Shown here: in pieces, positions 35,110 to 47,774 of the stretch | Layout of the letters: every line of letters starts with the position of its first letter | Position numbering within the stretch: position 1 is the first letter of the stretch | Notes under the pieces: generated by a model | What the model was told of the DNA's origin: nothing | The model's database searches: none | What the model saw: only the letters and a program-made list of their open reading frames with translations | From: Homarus americanus | Taxonomy: Eukaryota > Arthropoda > Malacostraca > Decapoda > Nephropidae | DNA length: 64,000 nucleotides | Reading direction: 5' to 3' | Assembly: GCF_018991925.1 (NCBI RefSeq) | Contig: NW_024737068.1 | Span: forward strand, 10,674,360-10,738,359 | Translations under genes and position numbers: made by a program

Positions 35110-38100
35110 CCCTAATTTTCCGAAAAATTTAAAAAAATTTCAAAAATTTTTCCAAAATTTTCAGAAATTTTTCAAATTTCGAAAATTTTCCAAAATTCAA
35201 ATTTTCAGAAATTTTTTAGAAATTTTCAGAAATTTTTCCAAAATTTTCAGAAATTTTTCCAAAATTTTCAGAATTTTCGAAATTTTTCAAGTTTTCCAAA
35301 AATTTTCAGAAAATTCTAAAAATTTTCAGAAATTTTCAGAAAATTGTCCAAAAATTCAAAATTACTCAAAACTTTCCAAAACTTTTCAGAAAATTGTCCA
35401 AAATTTTCAGAAATTTTTCCAAAATTTTCCCAATATTTTCCCAAATTTTCAGAAAATTTTCCAAAATTTTCCAAAAATTTTCAGAAAATTCCCAACATTT
35501 TTCGAAAAATTTCCAAAAATTTTCAGAAATTTTCAGAAAATTTTTCCAAAATTTTCAAAAATTGCACTTCAAATTTTCCGAGAATTTTCGAAAATTTTCA
35601 AAAAATTTTCCCAAATTTTCCGAAACTTTTCAAAATTTTTCCCAAAATTTCCAAAAATTTCCCCAAATTTTCAAAAAATTTTCCCAAATTTTCCAAAATT
35701 TTCAAAAAAATTTCAGAAAATTCCCAAAAATTTTCCGAAATTTTTCCGAAATTTTTCCGAAATTTTTCCGAAAATTTTCAGAAATTTTTCCAAATTTTTT
35801 AAAAATTTTTCCCAAATTTTCCGAAAATTTTCAAAAAATTTCCAAAATTATCCAAATTTTCGAAAATTTCCAAAATTTTTCAAAATTTTTCCAAATTTTC
35901 GAAAATTTTTCAAATTTCTCGAAAATTTTCAGAAAATTCCAAAAATTTTCAGAAAATTTCAAAAATATCCCAAATTATCCGAAAATTTTCAGAAATTTTC
36001 GAAAAATTTTCCAAAATTTTCGAAATTTTTCCAAATTTTCCAAAAATTTTTCCCAAATTTTTCGAAAATTTCAAAAATTTCAAAATTTTCAGAAATTTTC
36101 GAAATTTTTCGAAATTTTTCAGAAATTTTTCCGAAATTTTTCAGATTCCAAATTTTTCAAAAATTACTCCCAAATTTTCGAAAATTTTCAAAATTTCCAA
36201 AAATTTTCAGAAATTTTCAAAAATTATCCCAAATTTTCCGAGAATTTTCCAAAATTTTCGAAAATTTTCCAAATTTTTCAGAAAAATTTCTAGAAAAATT
36301 TCAAAAATTATCCCAAATTATCCGAAAATTTTCAGAAATTTTTCAGAAAATTTTCCAAAATTTTCGAAACTTTTCAAAATTTTTCCAAAAGTTTCCAAAA
36401 TTTTCCCAATTTCCGAAATTTCAAAATTTCCAAAATTTCAGAAAATTTCAAAAATTTTCAAAATTTTCAAAAAATTTCAGAAATTTTCAGAAAATTTTCA
36501 AATTTTCAGAAATTTTCAATTTTTCAAAATTTTCCAAAAATTTTCAAAAATTTTCAGAAATTTCCCAAAATTATCCCAAATTTTTTCCCAAATTTTTCAA
36601 AAATTTCCAAAATTTCTACAAAATTTTTCGAAAAATTTTCAAATTTCCAAAATTTTCAAATTTTCGAAAATTCCCAAAAATTTTCAAGAAATTTTCGAAA
36701 ATTTTCGAAATTTTCAGAATTCCAAAATTTTCCAAAAAATTTTCAGATTTTCGAAAATTTCAAAAAATTTTCCAAAGAATTCAGAAATTTCCAAAATTAT
36801 CCCAAATTTTCCGAAAAATTTTCCAAAATTTTCAAAAATTTTTCAAATTTTCGAAAATTTAATTTTAATTACCAGAAAATTTCAAAAATTTTCAGAAAAT
36901 TTCAAAATTTTCAGAAAATTTCCAAAAAATTTCAGAAAATTTCAAATTTTTCAAAAATGTTCCAAAAATTTTCAGAATTTTTCGAAATTTTTCAGAAATT
37001 TTTCGGAAAAAATTTTCAAAATACTCGAAAAATTTCAAAATTTCAAAAATGTTCAGAAATTTTCCAAAAATTATCTAAGTTCAAAATTTTCAGAATTTTT
37101 CCAGAAAATTTTCAAAATTCGAAATTTTTAAATTTTTCGAAATTTTTCCCCAAATTTTCAGAAAATTTTCAAAAATTTTCCAAATTACTCAAGAAATTTT
37201 CAAAAATTCCCATATTTTCAAAATTTTCAAAAATTTTCAAAAAATTACTACAATTTTAAAATTATCCCATATTTTCGAAAATTTTCCAAATTTTCAAAAA
37301 TTTTCCCAAAATTCTAGAAAATTTTCCCAAAATTTTCAGAAAATTTTCCCAATTTTCAGAAAATTTTCTACAAATTATTTCAGAAATTTTTTCGAAAATT
37401 TCAAAAATTTTCAGAAAAATTTCCAAAAATTTTTCAGAAAATTTCAAAACCTAAAAATTTTCAAAAAATTTTCAGAAATTTTCAGAAAATTTTCAAGAAA
37501 ATTTCAGAAAATTTTCAGAAAATTCCCAAAAATTTTCCCAAATTTTCCGAAAATTTTCAAAAAATTTCCAAAAGTTTTCAGAATTTCCAAATATTATCAA
37601 ATTACTCAAAGTTCTAAAAATTTTCAAAAATTTTCAAAAAATTTTCCCAAATTTTCGAAACTTTTCAAAATTTTCCAAGGTTCAGAAATTTTCCCAAATT
37701 TTTCAAAAATTTTCCAAATTTTTCCAGAAATTTCCAAAATTTTCGAAATTTTTCCAAATTTTCCAAAAATTTTCTAAAATTTTCGAAATTTTCAAAAATT
37801 TCCAAAATTTTCAGAAATTTTCAAAAATTATCCCAAGTTTACCGAAATTTTCAAAATTTTTCAAAATTTTCCAAAAATTTCAAAAATTTTCAGAAAATTT
37901 CCAAAAATTTTTCAGAATTTCAAAATTTTCAAAAATTTTCAAAGAAATTTTCAAGAATTATCCCAAATTTTTCGAAAATTTTCCAAAATTTTCCCAATGC
38001 AAAATTTCAGAAAATTTCAGAAAATTTCCAAAAATTTTCAGAAAATTTCAAAAATTTTCAAAAAGTTACACTTTCAGAAATTTTCAGAAATTTTCAGAAA

Positions 38101-41100
38101 TTTTCAAATTTTTCAGAAATTTTCGAAAATTTTCAAAAATTTCAAATTTTCAGAAATTTCCCAAATTATCCCAAATTTTTCCAAATTTTCAAGAATTTCA
38201 CAAAATTTTACAAATTTTCGAAAATTTTCCAAATTTTCAGAAAATTTTCCAAAATTTTCAGAAAATTTTCAAAATTTTCCAAAATTTTCAAAAATTTTCA
38301 GAAAATTCCAAAAGAATTTTCAGAAATTTTTCGAATTTTCCCGAAAATTTTCAGAAATTTTTCAAATTACTTTCAAAAATTTTCCCAAATTTCTCGAAAA
38401 TTTTCAAATTTCAAAATTTCAATTTTCAAAAATTATCCAAAATTTTCGAAAATTTTCAAAATTTTCAAAAATTTTTCCAAATTTCAGAAAATTTTCCCAA
38501 TTTTTCAGAAGAATTTTCCCCCAAATTTTCACCTCAGAAAATTTCAAAATTTTCAGAAAATTTCAAAATTTTCGAAAATTTCAAAATTTTCAAAAATTTT
38601 CGAAATTACAAATTTCCAAAGTTTTCAAAATTTTCCAAAAATTATCCATTACCGAAATTTTCAAAATTTTCAAAAATTTTCAAAAAATTTTCCCAAATTT
38701 TCGAAACTTTTAAAATTTTTTCCAAAAGTTTTCAAAATTTTCCCAAATTTTTCAAAAATTTCCAAATTTTTCAGAAAATTTTCAAAATTTTCGAAATTTT
38801 CAAATTTTTCAAAAATTTTCCCCAAATTTTCGAAATTTTACTAAAATTTCCAAAAAATTTACTTTCGATTTTCAAAGGTTAATCTGATTACTGAGGAATT
38901 TCAAGGATTTTCAAGGGTTCAGAGGTTCAGGAGGATTTTCGAAGGTTCCAAGGATTACTCGAAAGGTTCAAGTTCAAGGTTACTCAAAGGGATTTCCGAG
39001 ATTTTCGGAAATTCGGAAGGTTCCCCAAAGGATTTTTCCGAGATTACTCAAGGTTTTAAGGGATTTTCAGATTTCCCAAATGTCAGGTTACTCCGAAGGA
39101 TTTTCAAAAGTTCAAAATTTTTCAAAATTTTCAAAGGTTTTCAAGGTTCCCGAAGATTTCAAGATTATCCCAAGATTACTCCAAAATTTCAAAATTTTCG
39201 GAAGGTTGCTTCCAGAAATTTTCAGAAGTTACTCAAGATTTTCAGAAAATTTCAAAGGTTTTCCAATTACTTTCGAAATTCAGGTTACATGCAAGAGTTC
39301 TCCCCAAGTTTACTATCTCAAAATTTTTCAAAAATTTCTCAAGGAAATTTCAAAAATTTTCCAAAGATTTTCAGAATTTTCAGAAGGATTTTCCAAGTTC
39401 AAAGGTTACTCAGAAAATTCCCAAAATTTTTGAAAATTTTCCAAGAATTTTCAGAAAATTTTCAGAAATTTCAGAAGATTTTCAGAAATTCCCAAAAGAT
39501 TTCTAAGTTACCGAAAATTTTCAAAAAAATTTCAAAGTTTTAGAAATTTTCCAAGAATTATCCCAGGTTCCGAAAATTTTCAAAAATTTTCAAAGATTTT
39601 CAAAATTTTCCCCAAATTTTCCGAAACTTTTCAATTTCCAAGGTTCAAGATTATTCCCAAATTTTCCAAAATTTCCCCAAATTTTTCAGAAGAATTTTCA
39701 AGAATTCTCCCAAAATTTTCCAGATTACTTTCCAAGAGATTTTCCAAGATTTCCGAAATTTACTCAGAGATTTCAAGAGTTTTCAGGAATTTCAAGAATT
39801 ATCTGATTTTCCGAAGAATTTTCCAGATTTCTCAAGAGATTTTTCAAGTTACTCAGAGAATTCTCCCAATTTTCGAAGGTGCCAATTTTCAGAAATTTTC
39901 AGAAAATCTCCAAAATTTTCAGAAAATTTCCAAAATTTTCAGAAAATTTCAAAATTTTCAGAAAATTTCAAAAATTTTCAAAAATTTTCCGAAAATTTTC
40001 AAAAAATTTCAAAAGTTTTCAGAAATTTTCCAAGTTATCCAAATTTTCGAAAATTTTCAAAGAATTTTTCCAAAGTTCAAAATTTTCCCAAATTTTCCAA
40101 AAATTTTCCCCAAATTTTTCAGAAAATTTTCCCAAAATTTTCAGAAATTTTTCCAAAATTTTTCAAAATTTTCCCCAAATTTTCGAGTTCAAAAAATTTC
40201 AAAATTTTTCAGAAATTTTCAAAAAATTATCCCAAATTTTCGAAAATTTTCCAAAATTTTCCAAAAATTTCAGAAAATTTCAGAAAAATTTTCAGAAAAT
40301 TCAAAATTGCCAGAAAATTTCCAAAATTTTCAAAAATTTTCAAGAATTTTCAGAAGTACTTTCAAGAAATTTCAGAAAATTCTGAAATTTTCCCCAAATT
40401 TTTCGAAAATTTTCAAAAAATTTCAAAAATTTTCAGAAATTTCCCAAAATTATCTAAATTTTCAATTTTCAAAAAATTTCAAAAATTTTCCAAAATTTTC
40501 AAAAATTTTCCCCAAAATTTCAGAAAATTTTCAAAATTTCCAAAATTTTTCCAAATTTCAAGAAATTTTCGAAATTTTCCAAGATACTCAGAAAATTTTC
40601 CCAAAAGTTACTGAAAATTTCAAAATTTTTCAAAATTTTCGAAATTTTCAAAAATTTTTCCAAAAATTTTCAAATTTTCAGATTTTCCAAAATTTTTCAG
40701 AAAATTCAAAAATTTTCCAAAATTTTTCCCAAAATTTTCAGAAATTTTCAGAAAAATTTTCCAAAATTTCAGAAAATTTTCAGAAAATTCCCAAAATTTT
40801 TCGAAAAATTCCAAAATTACTCAAGAAAATTTTAAATTTTCAGAAAATTTTCAGAAAAATTCAAAAAATTCTCCCAAATTCACCGAAATTTTTCAAAAAT
40901 TTCCAAAGTTTTCAGAAATATTTCAAAAATTATCCCAAATTTTCGAAAATTTTCAAAAATTCCAAAAATTTTCAAAAAATTACTTCAAATTTTCGAAACT
41001 TTTCAAAATTTTTCCAAGTTCAAAATTTTCCCAAATTTTCCAAAAATTTTCCCAAATTTTTCAGAAAATTTTCCAAAATTTTCAAAATTTTCAAATTTTC

Positions 41101-42689
41101 CAAAAATTTTCCCAAATTTTCGAAAATTTTCAAAAATTCCAAAATTTTCAGAAATTTTCAAAAATTATCTAAGAATTTTCGAAAATTTCCAAGAATTTTC
41201 AAAAAATTACTCAAAATTTCAGAAAATTTTCAGAAAATTTCCAAAATTTTCGAAAATTCCCAAAATTTTCAAAAATTTTCGAAATTTTCAAAAATTTCAA
41301 AATTTTCGAAATTTCCCAAAATTTCTACTTCCGAAAATTGCAAATTTCCATACCTCAAAATTTCCAAAATTTTCAGAAAATTCCAAATTTACAGAAATTT
41401 CCAAAGTTCTCAAAAATTTTCAAAAATTTTCAAGAATTTTCGAAAATTTTCCAAAATTTTCAGAAAATTTTCAGAAAATTTAAAAAATTTCCCCAAATTT
41501 TCCGAAAATTTTCAAAAATTTCAAATTTTCAGAAATTTCCCAAAATTTCCCCAAATTTTCCAAAATTTTAAAAATTTTCCCAAATTTTCAGAAAATTTCC
41601 AAAATTTCAAATTTTCCAAATTCTCAAGAAAAATTTCCAAAAATTTTCAGAAATTTTTCAAAATTAATCATTCTCGAAAATTTTCCAAAATTTTCAAAAA
41701 ATTTTCAAAATTTTCAAAAATTTTCAAATTTACAGAAATTTTCAGAAAATTTTCAGAAATTTTCAGAAAATTTTCAGAAAATTCCAAAAATTCCCAATTT
41801 TTCGAAAATTTTCAAAAATTTCAAATTCTCGAAAATTTCAAAAATTATCCCAAATTTTCCAAAATTTTCAAAATTTTCAAAATTTTCCAAAATTTTCCAA
41901 AAATTTTCCAAAATTTTCAAAAAATTTTCCCAAATTTCAGAAAATTTCCAAAATTTTTCCAAAATTTTTCAAATTTTCAGAAAGTTTTCCAAAATTTTCC
42001 GAAATTTTTCCAAAATTTTGCACAAATTTTCCCAAATTTTCAAAAAATTTTCCAAAAATTATCAGAAATTTTCCAAATTTTTCATAAAATTTTCAGAAAA
42101 TTCCCAAAAATTTTCCAAAATTTTCCGAAATTTTTCCAAAATTTTCCAAAATTTTGTAAATTTTCCGAAAATTTTCTGAAATTTTCAAAAATTTTCAAAA
42201 AATTTTCAGAAAATTTCCAAAAATTTCTGAAATTTTCCAAAAATTTTCAGAAAATTTCCAAAATTTTTCCAAAATTTCAAAAATTTTCAGAAAATTTCTC
42301 GAAATTTCAAAAATTTTTCCCAAATTTTCGAAATTTCAAAATTTTCTAAAAATTTTCCAAAAATTTTCAAAAATTTTCAAAATTTTCGAAATTTTTAAAA
42401 ATTTTCAAAATTTTCAAAAATTTTCCAAAATTTTCAAAATTTTCAAAAATTTTCAAAAATTTTCAGAAATTGTCCAAAATTTTCCAAATTTTCAGAATTT
42501 TTCAGAAAAATTCCCAAAATTTTCGAAAATTTTCCAAAAATTTTCAGAAATTTCAGGTAATCCCAAAATTTTCAGAACATTTTCAAAAATTTTCCAAAAA
42601 TTTTCAACCAAAATTTTCCAAAAATTTCCGAAATTTTCTCCAAAAATTTTCCAAAAATACCAAAATTTTTCCAAAATTTACCAAAATTT

Positions 42690-45035
42690 TCCTAACCTAA
42701 CCTAACCTAACCTAACCTCACCTTGCCCCCCCCCCCCACCCAGGCACCCCTGCCCCTACTCCTTACCAATCCATCGGAAAAATCATTAAAAAACGGAAAA
42801 AATTCGAAAAAATTCGAAAAAAAGGTAAAAAATAGAAAAAATAGGAAAACCTAACCCAACCTAACGTCACCTAACCTAACCTAACTACCAACCTAACCTA
42901 ACCGAACCTAACTCCGCCCCCCTCCCCCCACCCAGAACCCCTGCCCCCTACTGCGTACCAATCCATCGGAAAATCTTTAAAAACGGAAAAATTTGAAAAA
43001 ATAGCAAAACCTAACCCAACCTAACCTAACCTAACCTAACCTAACCTCACCTTGCCTCCCCCTCCACCGAGGCACCTACCCCCTACTGCGTACCAATCCA
43101 TCGGAAAAATCTTTAAAAACGGAAAAATTCGAAAAAAATCGAAAAAAAGGTAAAAAATAGAGAAAAATAGGAAAACCTAACCTAACCTAACCTAACCTAA
43201 CCTAACCTAACCTAACCTAACCCCAACCCACCAACCCCTGCCCCTACTGCGTACCAATCCATCGGAAAAATCTTTAAACGGAAAAAATTCAAAAAAATCG
43301 AAAAAAGGTAAAAAAATAGAAAAATAGGAAAACCTAACCCAACCTAACGTCACCTAACCTAACCTAACCTAACCCAACCTAACCTAACCTAACCTAACCT
43401 AACCTCGTCCCCCTCCCCCCCACCCAGGAACCCCTGCCCCCTACTGCGTACTAATCCATCGTAAAATCTTTAAAAAACCGAAAAAATAGAAAATAGGAAA
43501 ACCTAACCCAACCAACCCCAACCACTAACGTCACCTAACCTAACCTAACCTAACCCAACCTAACCTAACCTAACCTAACCTCGCCCCCTCCCCCCACCCA
43601 AGAACCCCTGCCCCCTACTGCGTACCAATCCATCGGAAAAATCTTTAAAAACGGAAAAATTTGAAAAAATAGCAAAACCTAACTAACCCAACCCTAACTA
43701 AACTAACCTAACCTAACCTCACCTTGCCTCCCCTCCCCCCACCGAGGCACCCCTGCCCCCCTACTGCGTACCAATCCATCGGAAAAATCTTTAAAAACGG
43801 AAAAAATTCGAAAAAATCGAAAAAAAAATAAAAAATAAATAGGAAAACCTAACCCAACCTAACCTAACCCTAACCTAACCTCTTCCCCCCCTCCCCCCAC
43901 CCAGGAACCCCGCCCCCTGCGTACTAATCCATCGAAAAATCTTTAAAAAACGAAAAAATAGAAAAATAGGAAACCTAACCCACCTAACGTCACCTAACCC
44001 TAACTAACCTAACCCAACCTAACCTAACCTAACCTCGCCCCCCCTCCCCCCACCCAGGAACCCCTGCCTACTGCGTACCAATCCATCGAAAAATCTTTAA
44101 AAACGGAAAAATTCGAAAAAAATCGAAAAAGGTAAAATAAAAAAAAAACAACCCATCCCACCTAACCTAACCTAACCTAGCAACCTAACCTAACCTAACC
44201 TAACCTAACCTAACCTAACCTAACCTCGCCCCCTCCCCCAGACCAGAGACCCCCTGCCCCTACTGCGTACCAATCCATCGGAAAAATCTTTAAAAACGGA
44301 AAAATTCGAAAAAATCGAAAAAAAGGTAAAAAATAGAAAAAATAGGAAAACCTACCAACCTAACCTCACCTAACCTAACCCTAACCTAACCCAACCTAAC
44401 CTAACCTAACCTAACCTCGCCCCCCTCCCCCTCCCAGCCAGGCACCCCCTGCCCCTACTGCGTACCAATCCATCGAAAAATCTTTAAAAAAACGGAAAAA
44501 AATTGAAAAATAGCAAACCTAACCCAACCTAACCTAACCTAACTAACCTAACCTAACCTCTGCCCCCCCCCCCAGGCATCCCCTGCCCCCTACTGCGTAC
44601 CAATCCATCGGAAAATCTTTAAAAATGGGAAAAATTCGAAAAATCGAAAAAAAAGGTAAAAAAAATGAAAAACCTAACCAACTAACCTATACCTAACCTA
44701 ACCTAACCTAACCCTAACCCAACCTCCACCTAACCTAACCTAATCTAACGTAACCTAACCTAACCTAACCTAACCTCACCTTGCCCCCTCCCCCCCTACC
44801 CTGCACCCCCTGCCCCCTACTCCTTACCAATACATCGGAACAATCTTAAAAATCGAAAAAATCGAAAAAACGGAAAAATTGAAAAAATAGGAAAAACTAA
44901 CCTAACCTAACCTAACCTAGCCCCCTCCCCCCAACCCCCGAACCCCTGCCCCCTACTGCGTACCAATACATCGGAAAAAATCTTAAAAATCGGTAAAAAT
45001 TCGAAAAAATCCGAAAAACGGAAAATTTGAAAAAA
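42690..45035. repeat. Composite satellite: CCTAA telomeric arrays plus unique 100-bp spacer, about 14 units
   Basis: Each unit has a (CCTAA)n array (3-12 copies), a C-rich block (cgcccccctccccccaccca), an aggaacccctgccccctact block, the conserved ctgcgtaccaatccatcgg and then atctttaaaaacggaaaaat with a following A-rich part. Conserved-core copies fall near 42765, 42953, 43086, 43248, 43441, 43618, 43765, 43917, 44068, 44265, 44458, 44593, 44820 and 44955. CCTAA is the complement of the arthropod telomere repeat TTAGG. The array is interstitial here and its G-strand would point to lower coordinates. Confidence 0.93.
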
Positions 45036-45300
45036 ATAGGAAAACCCACCCACCCACCCACCCACCCACCCCAACCCCCAATACCCAACCCAACCCAGCC
45101 AACCCACCCACCCACCCACCACCCCAACCCACCCACCCACCCACCCCAACCAACCAACCAACCCAACCAACCCAACAACCAACCAACCAACCAACCAACA
45201 AACCCAACCCAATGACAACCAATGACAACCCAATGACAATGACAAACCAATGACCAACCCAACCAATGACAATGACCAACCAAACAGCAATGACCAACAA
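45036..45300. repeat. CCCA / AACC / CAATGA simple repeats
   Basis: CCCA repeats at 45043-45070 and 45105-45150 pass into caacc/aacc and then ccaatgacaa repeats. Frames over this tract give Pro/Thr or Trp/Gly/Val runs and are not genes. Confidence 0.9.
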
Positions 45301-45380
45301 TATTATTATGACTGACCCAATGATGACCATTATAATATAATTATTATTATTATATTATTATTATTATTATTATTATTATT
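45300..45380. repeat. TTA trinucleotide repeat
   Basis: tattattat / ttatta repeats for about 80 bp. Confidence 0.92.
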
Positions 45381-45404
45381 GACCCAATGACTGACCGTCA
45401 ACTA

Positions 45405-45715
45405 ACCCAGCAACAGCAACAACCCCAACAACAACAACAACACCAACCCAACCACAGCAACCCAACAACAACCAACAACAACAACAACACCAACAACAGC
45501 AACAACTTCAGCAACAACAACCCAACAACAACAACAACAGCAACAACAACAGCAACAACAACAACAGCAACAACAACAACAACAGCAACCCAACCCAGCA
45601 ACCCAACAACAGCAACAACCCAACAACAACAGCAACAACATTAACCCAGCAACAACCCAACAACAACAGCAACCCAACAACCAGCAACAGCAACCCAGCA
45701 ACCCAAAGGGCAGAC
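45405..45715. repeat. CAA/CAG trinucleotide repeat with CCCAA variants
   Basis: About 310 bp of caacaacaacag mixed with caaccc. The plus frame gives Gln/Thr/Asn runs. There is no start context or flanking coding sequence. Confidence 0.93.
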
Positions 45716-45797
45716 CACGCTACCAACAGACTCCACGCCTGTCAATTCAATTTCAATTGTTTATTCCTTGATAAAGGAAGCGGGATCCTAGTGCTGT

Positions 45798-45946
45798 TGT
45801 AGTGGATTCCCCACAAACGCTGTTTGTCGCTGAGTAACCGACCCGCGAATTCCTCAGTGTATGCCTCGTGGTCTAGGTCAACCAGCGACGCCTTACATGA
45901 CGGAGGTCAACTACTACGCCCTACCCAGCTATTTAAGACCTGACCC
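45798..45946 (+). repeat. LTR 5' portion
   Basis: It starts TGTAGTGGATTCC and matches 9878-10030 (ctgtttgtcgctgagta, gtgtatgcctcgtggtctagg, tatttaagacctgac). It stops in gacctgacccc, while a matching LTR 3' portion resumes at about 52936. This suggests that the LINE between them inserted into this LTR. Confidence 0.8.
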
Positions 45947-46535
45947 CAGACCTGCTGGACCCGGAGCTGCGAAGACTTGCCTCTTTGCTGCATGTTTGAG
46001 GAGTCTGCAACTTTTGTGATAGGACACTCAATCCTAGTGATTGTACTAACTCAACATAGTGACGGTGTAATTACATCACAGATTGTACGGAAAATTCCAC
46101 TTCTGGAAAACAAATATTTGGGCTCCCCAAATTTGACTACTACCCGTGCGTCTACGTCCTGGATTGGCATCAGTGGTGCCCACGGTGGCGTGATACATGC
46201 ACGTTTACTGCGGTACTCTGATTGGCTAACCGAACGTGGCGGTAGGTAGGCTGTTTCTACTCTAAGTCCTCTTCTTTCCTTTTTCATCCCTCATGCACTC
46301 CGTTCTTGAACGGGAGGCGGGACTTAGCGATACGGTCGATCCGGCAGGAACCTGTGATAGTGCAGGGCACCCCTTGTCCGGGGGTCACCGGTAGGTGGCA
46401 ACTTTAGACATAACTATAGTCACAGGTAACCTGGGTGCAGAACCCTACGAGCCCGACGCCCGTGCAAGAGGGGGCAGGGGTCACTGCCCAGGCAGGAGCC
46501 CTGTGTTATAGGTAGGATTAGATGTAATCAAGAAG
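45947..46535 (+). other. Probable 5' untranslated region of the LINE or LTR-related sequence
   Basis: It has no coding motif. From about 46310 it is GC-rich (gggaggcgggacttagcg, cggtcgatccggcagg) and leads into the ATG of the gag-like frame at 46536. The boundary between LTR remnant and LINE was not resolved. Confidence 0.4.
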
Positions 46536-47390
46536 ATGACAACAAGCATTAGAATAAAACATAGAGAGATAGGACTCTATTGGAAGGGAAAAGTGGCAGA
46601 AATCACTTACAACAAATTGCAAGTCCCACTAACAAGAATATTCAGCACCAATGAAGGTTTTAAAGTAATCTGTAAAGATGACTTTGATTCAGATAAAATC
46701 TTTCAAAAGAGCCAGAGGATTTTACAATGAAGGCCTTGTTGTTGTCATGCCACCCGAACAAAAAGCAAAAGATCAGTTTTCGTTCGTCAAGTCGACCAAA
46801 GAGATCGGGAGGAAGACATCTGAAGACCTGAAAGATGAACTGGAACGCCAAAACAGGTGGATGAAGATCGAAGAAGTCATTAAGATAAAAGACTATACTC
46901 ATGTTTTAAGATTACTTTTGAAGAAGTGTCAATGGCTGAGAAAGTTTTACAACAGGGCTTTCTAATATTCAACATGTCAGTCACACCACATCAAATAAAG
47001 AAGGAGACATTCATCAGTCTGCAAACTTGCTTCTCCTGCTACAAATATGAAGAACACACAACGAGAGACTGTCCGGAAAAAGAAAAAGTACTGCTCAGAT
47101 TGTGCAGGCGACGACCATACCTACACTGAAAGTAAGAATACACATGTTGGCTGTCTCAACTGTAAGAGAAACGGGAATGCATACATAGGACATAGGACGT
47201 TAGCAATGGCATGCCCAATAAAAAAACACATGATAAAGTACATGGAACAAGAAACAAGGAAAAAGGAACAAGACAAGATGGATACGACATACGTCGAAAT
47301 AGCCAAGGGAGCGGTCCAAGAGGCTTGTAGGGGTATCGAGATATTAATGTTGTCTAGCACTCAGGATGGAAGGAAATTCTAATGTGGTTT
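46536..47390 (+). pseudogene. LINE ORF1 (gag-like, CCHC zinc knuckles), interrupted
   Basis: ORF1 proteins coat LINE RNA. ATG 46536 opens MTTSIRIKHREIGLYWKG. After frame changes the track continues as GLVVVMPPEQKAKDQF (about 46734), MAEKVLQQGFLIFNMSVTPH (about 46932) and zinc knuckles CFSCYKYEEHTTRDCP (about 47033), CSDCAGDDHTYTESKNTH (about 47093) and CLNCKRNG...HRTLAMACP. Three knuckles fit Jockey/I-type ORF1. At least three frameshifts are present. The frame is also cut at 47326 by an LTR; after it (49583) the interrupted sequence resumes. Confidence 0.85.
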
Positions 47391-47774
47391 TCTTGTATAA
47401 TATATAAGTTATATGATAGACAGTCTGGTGCTGGAGGTGCTGTGTGGTGAGGGGCTGCTTGGTAGAGACGTGCGGTGAGTAGCTTGTTGAAGGAGGTAGA
47501 TGTGCAGGAGCTTCGTTAGAGAAGATGTTGCCTGTTGCTGGCCTCCTGGTGAATGAAATGTTAACAGCGTGGAGCTTGCTGGAGAATGTTGCTTTGTTCA
47601 GGAAAATGGGCAGAATGAGAGTTGGTTGGTGAGGGAAGCTCAGAGAAGGACATGCTCGCTGGCGGGAGCCGGAGACCGCCAGGCAGGCGGAGGAGAGGCG
47701 AGGTCGCCAGGCAGCGGCAGAGGAGGAGGTGTTGCTTGTTCAAGAAGATTGGTCAGACTGAATCTCAATGACTG

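Larger units (their letters stand above)
33700..42690. repeat. TTTTCCAAAA / TTTTCAGAAA satellite, about 8.3 kb, interrupted at 34383-35109
   Basis: The tract consists of 10-12-bp units alternating ttttccaaaa, ttttcagaaa, ttttcgaaaa and tttcaaaaa. The plus strand rarely has T followed by A or G, so stop codons are rare. Frames of 299, 238 and 680 codons of F, K, N, S, Q, I arise without being genes; on the minus strand CTGAAA supplies TGA. A G-richer variant zone (ggatttcaagg, gattactc) spans about 38870-39880. No higher-order period was established by eye. Confidence 0.93.

Noticed and set aside
40307..42349. A 680-codon open frame (and others of 299 and 238 codons) on the plus strand
   Set aside because: It lies wholly in a short-period satellite lacking stop-forming steps on this strand; composition is only F, K, N, S, Q, I, P, R and there is no start context, domain or splice structure.
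42690..45035. A true chromosome end
   Set aside because: CCTAA arrays are broken by spacer sequence in every unit and are followed on both sides by long non-telomeric DNA including host exons, so this is interstitial as assembled.
42690..45035. CRISPR-like array of repeats and spacers
   Set aside because: The repeated core is about 20 bp with A-rich and CCTAA variable parts, unit lengths vary widely and the host is a eukaryote.
44907..45726. Long frames of Trp/Gly/Val/Leu/Cys or Gln/Thr
   Set aside because: They are translations of CCCA, CCAA and CAA/CAG repeats on either strand, without flanking coding signals.
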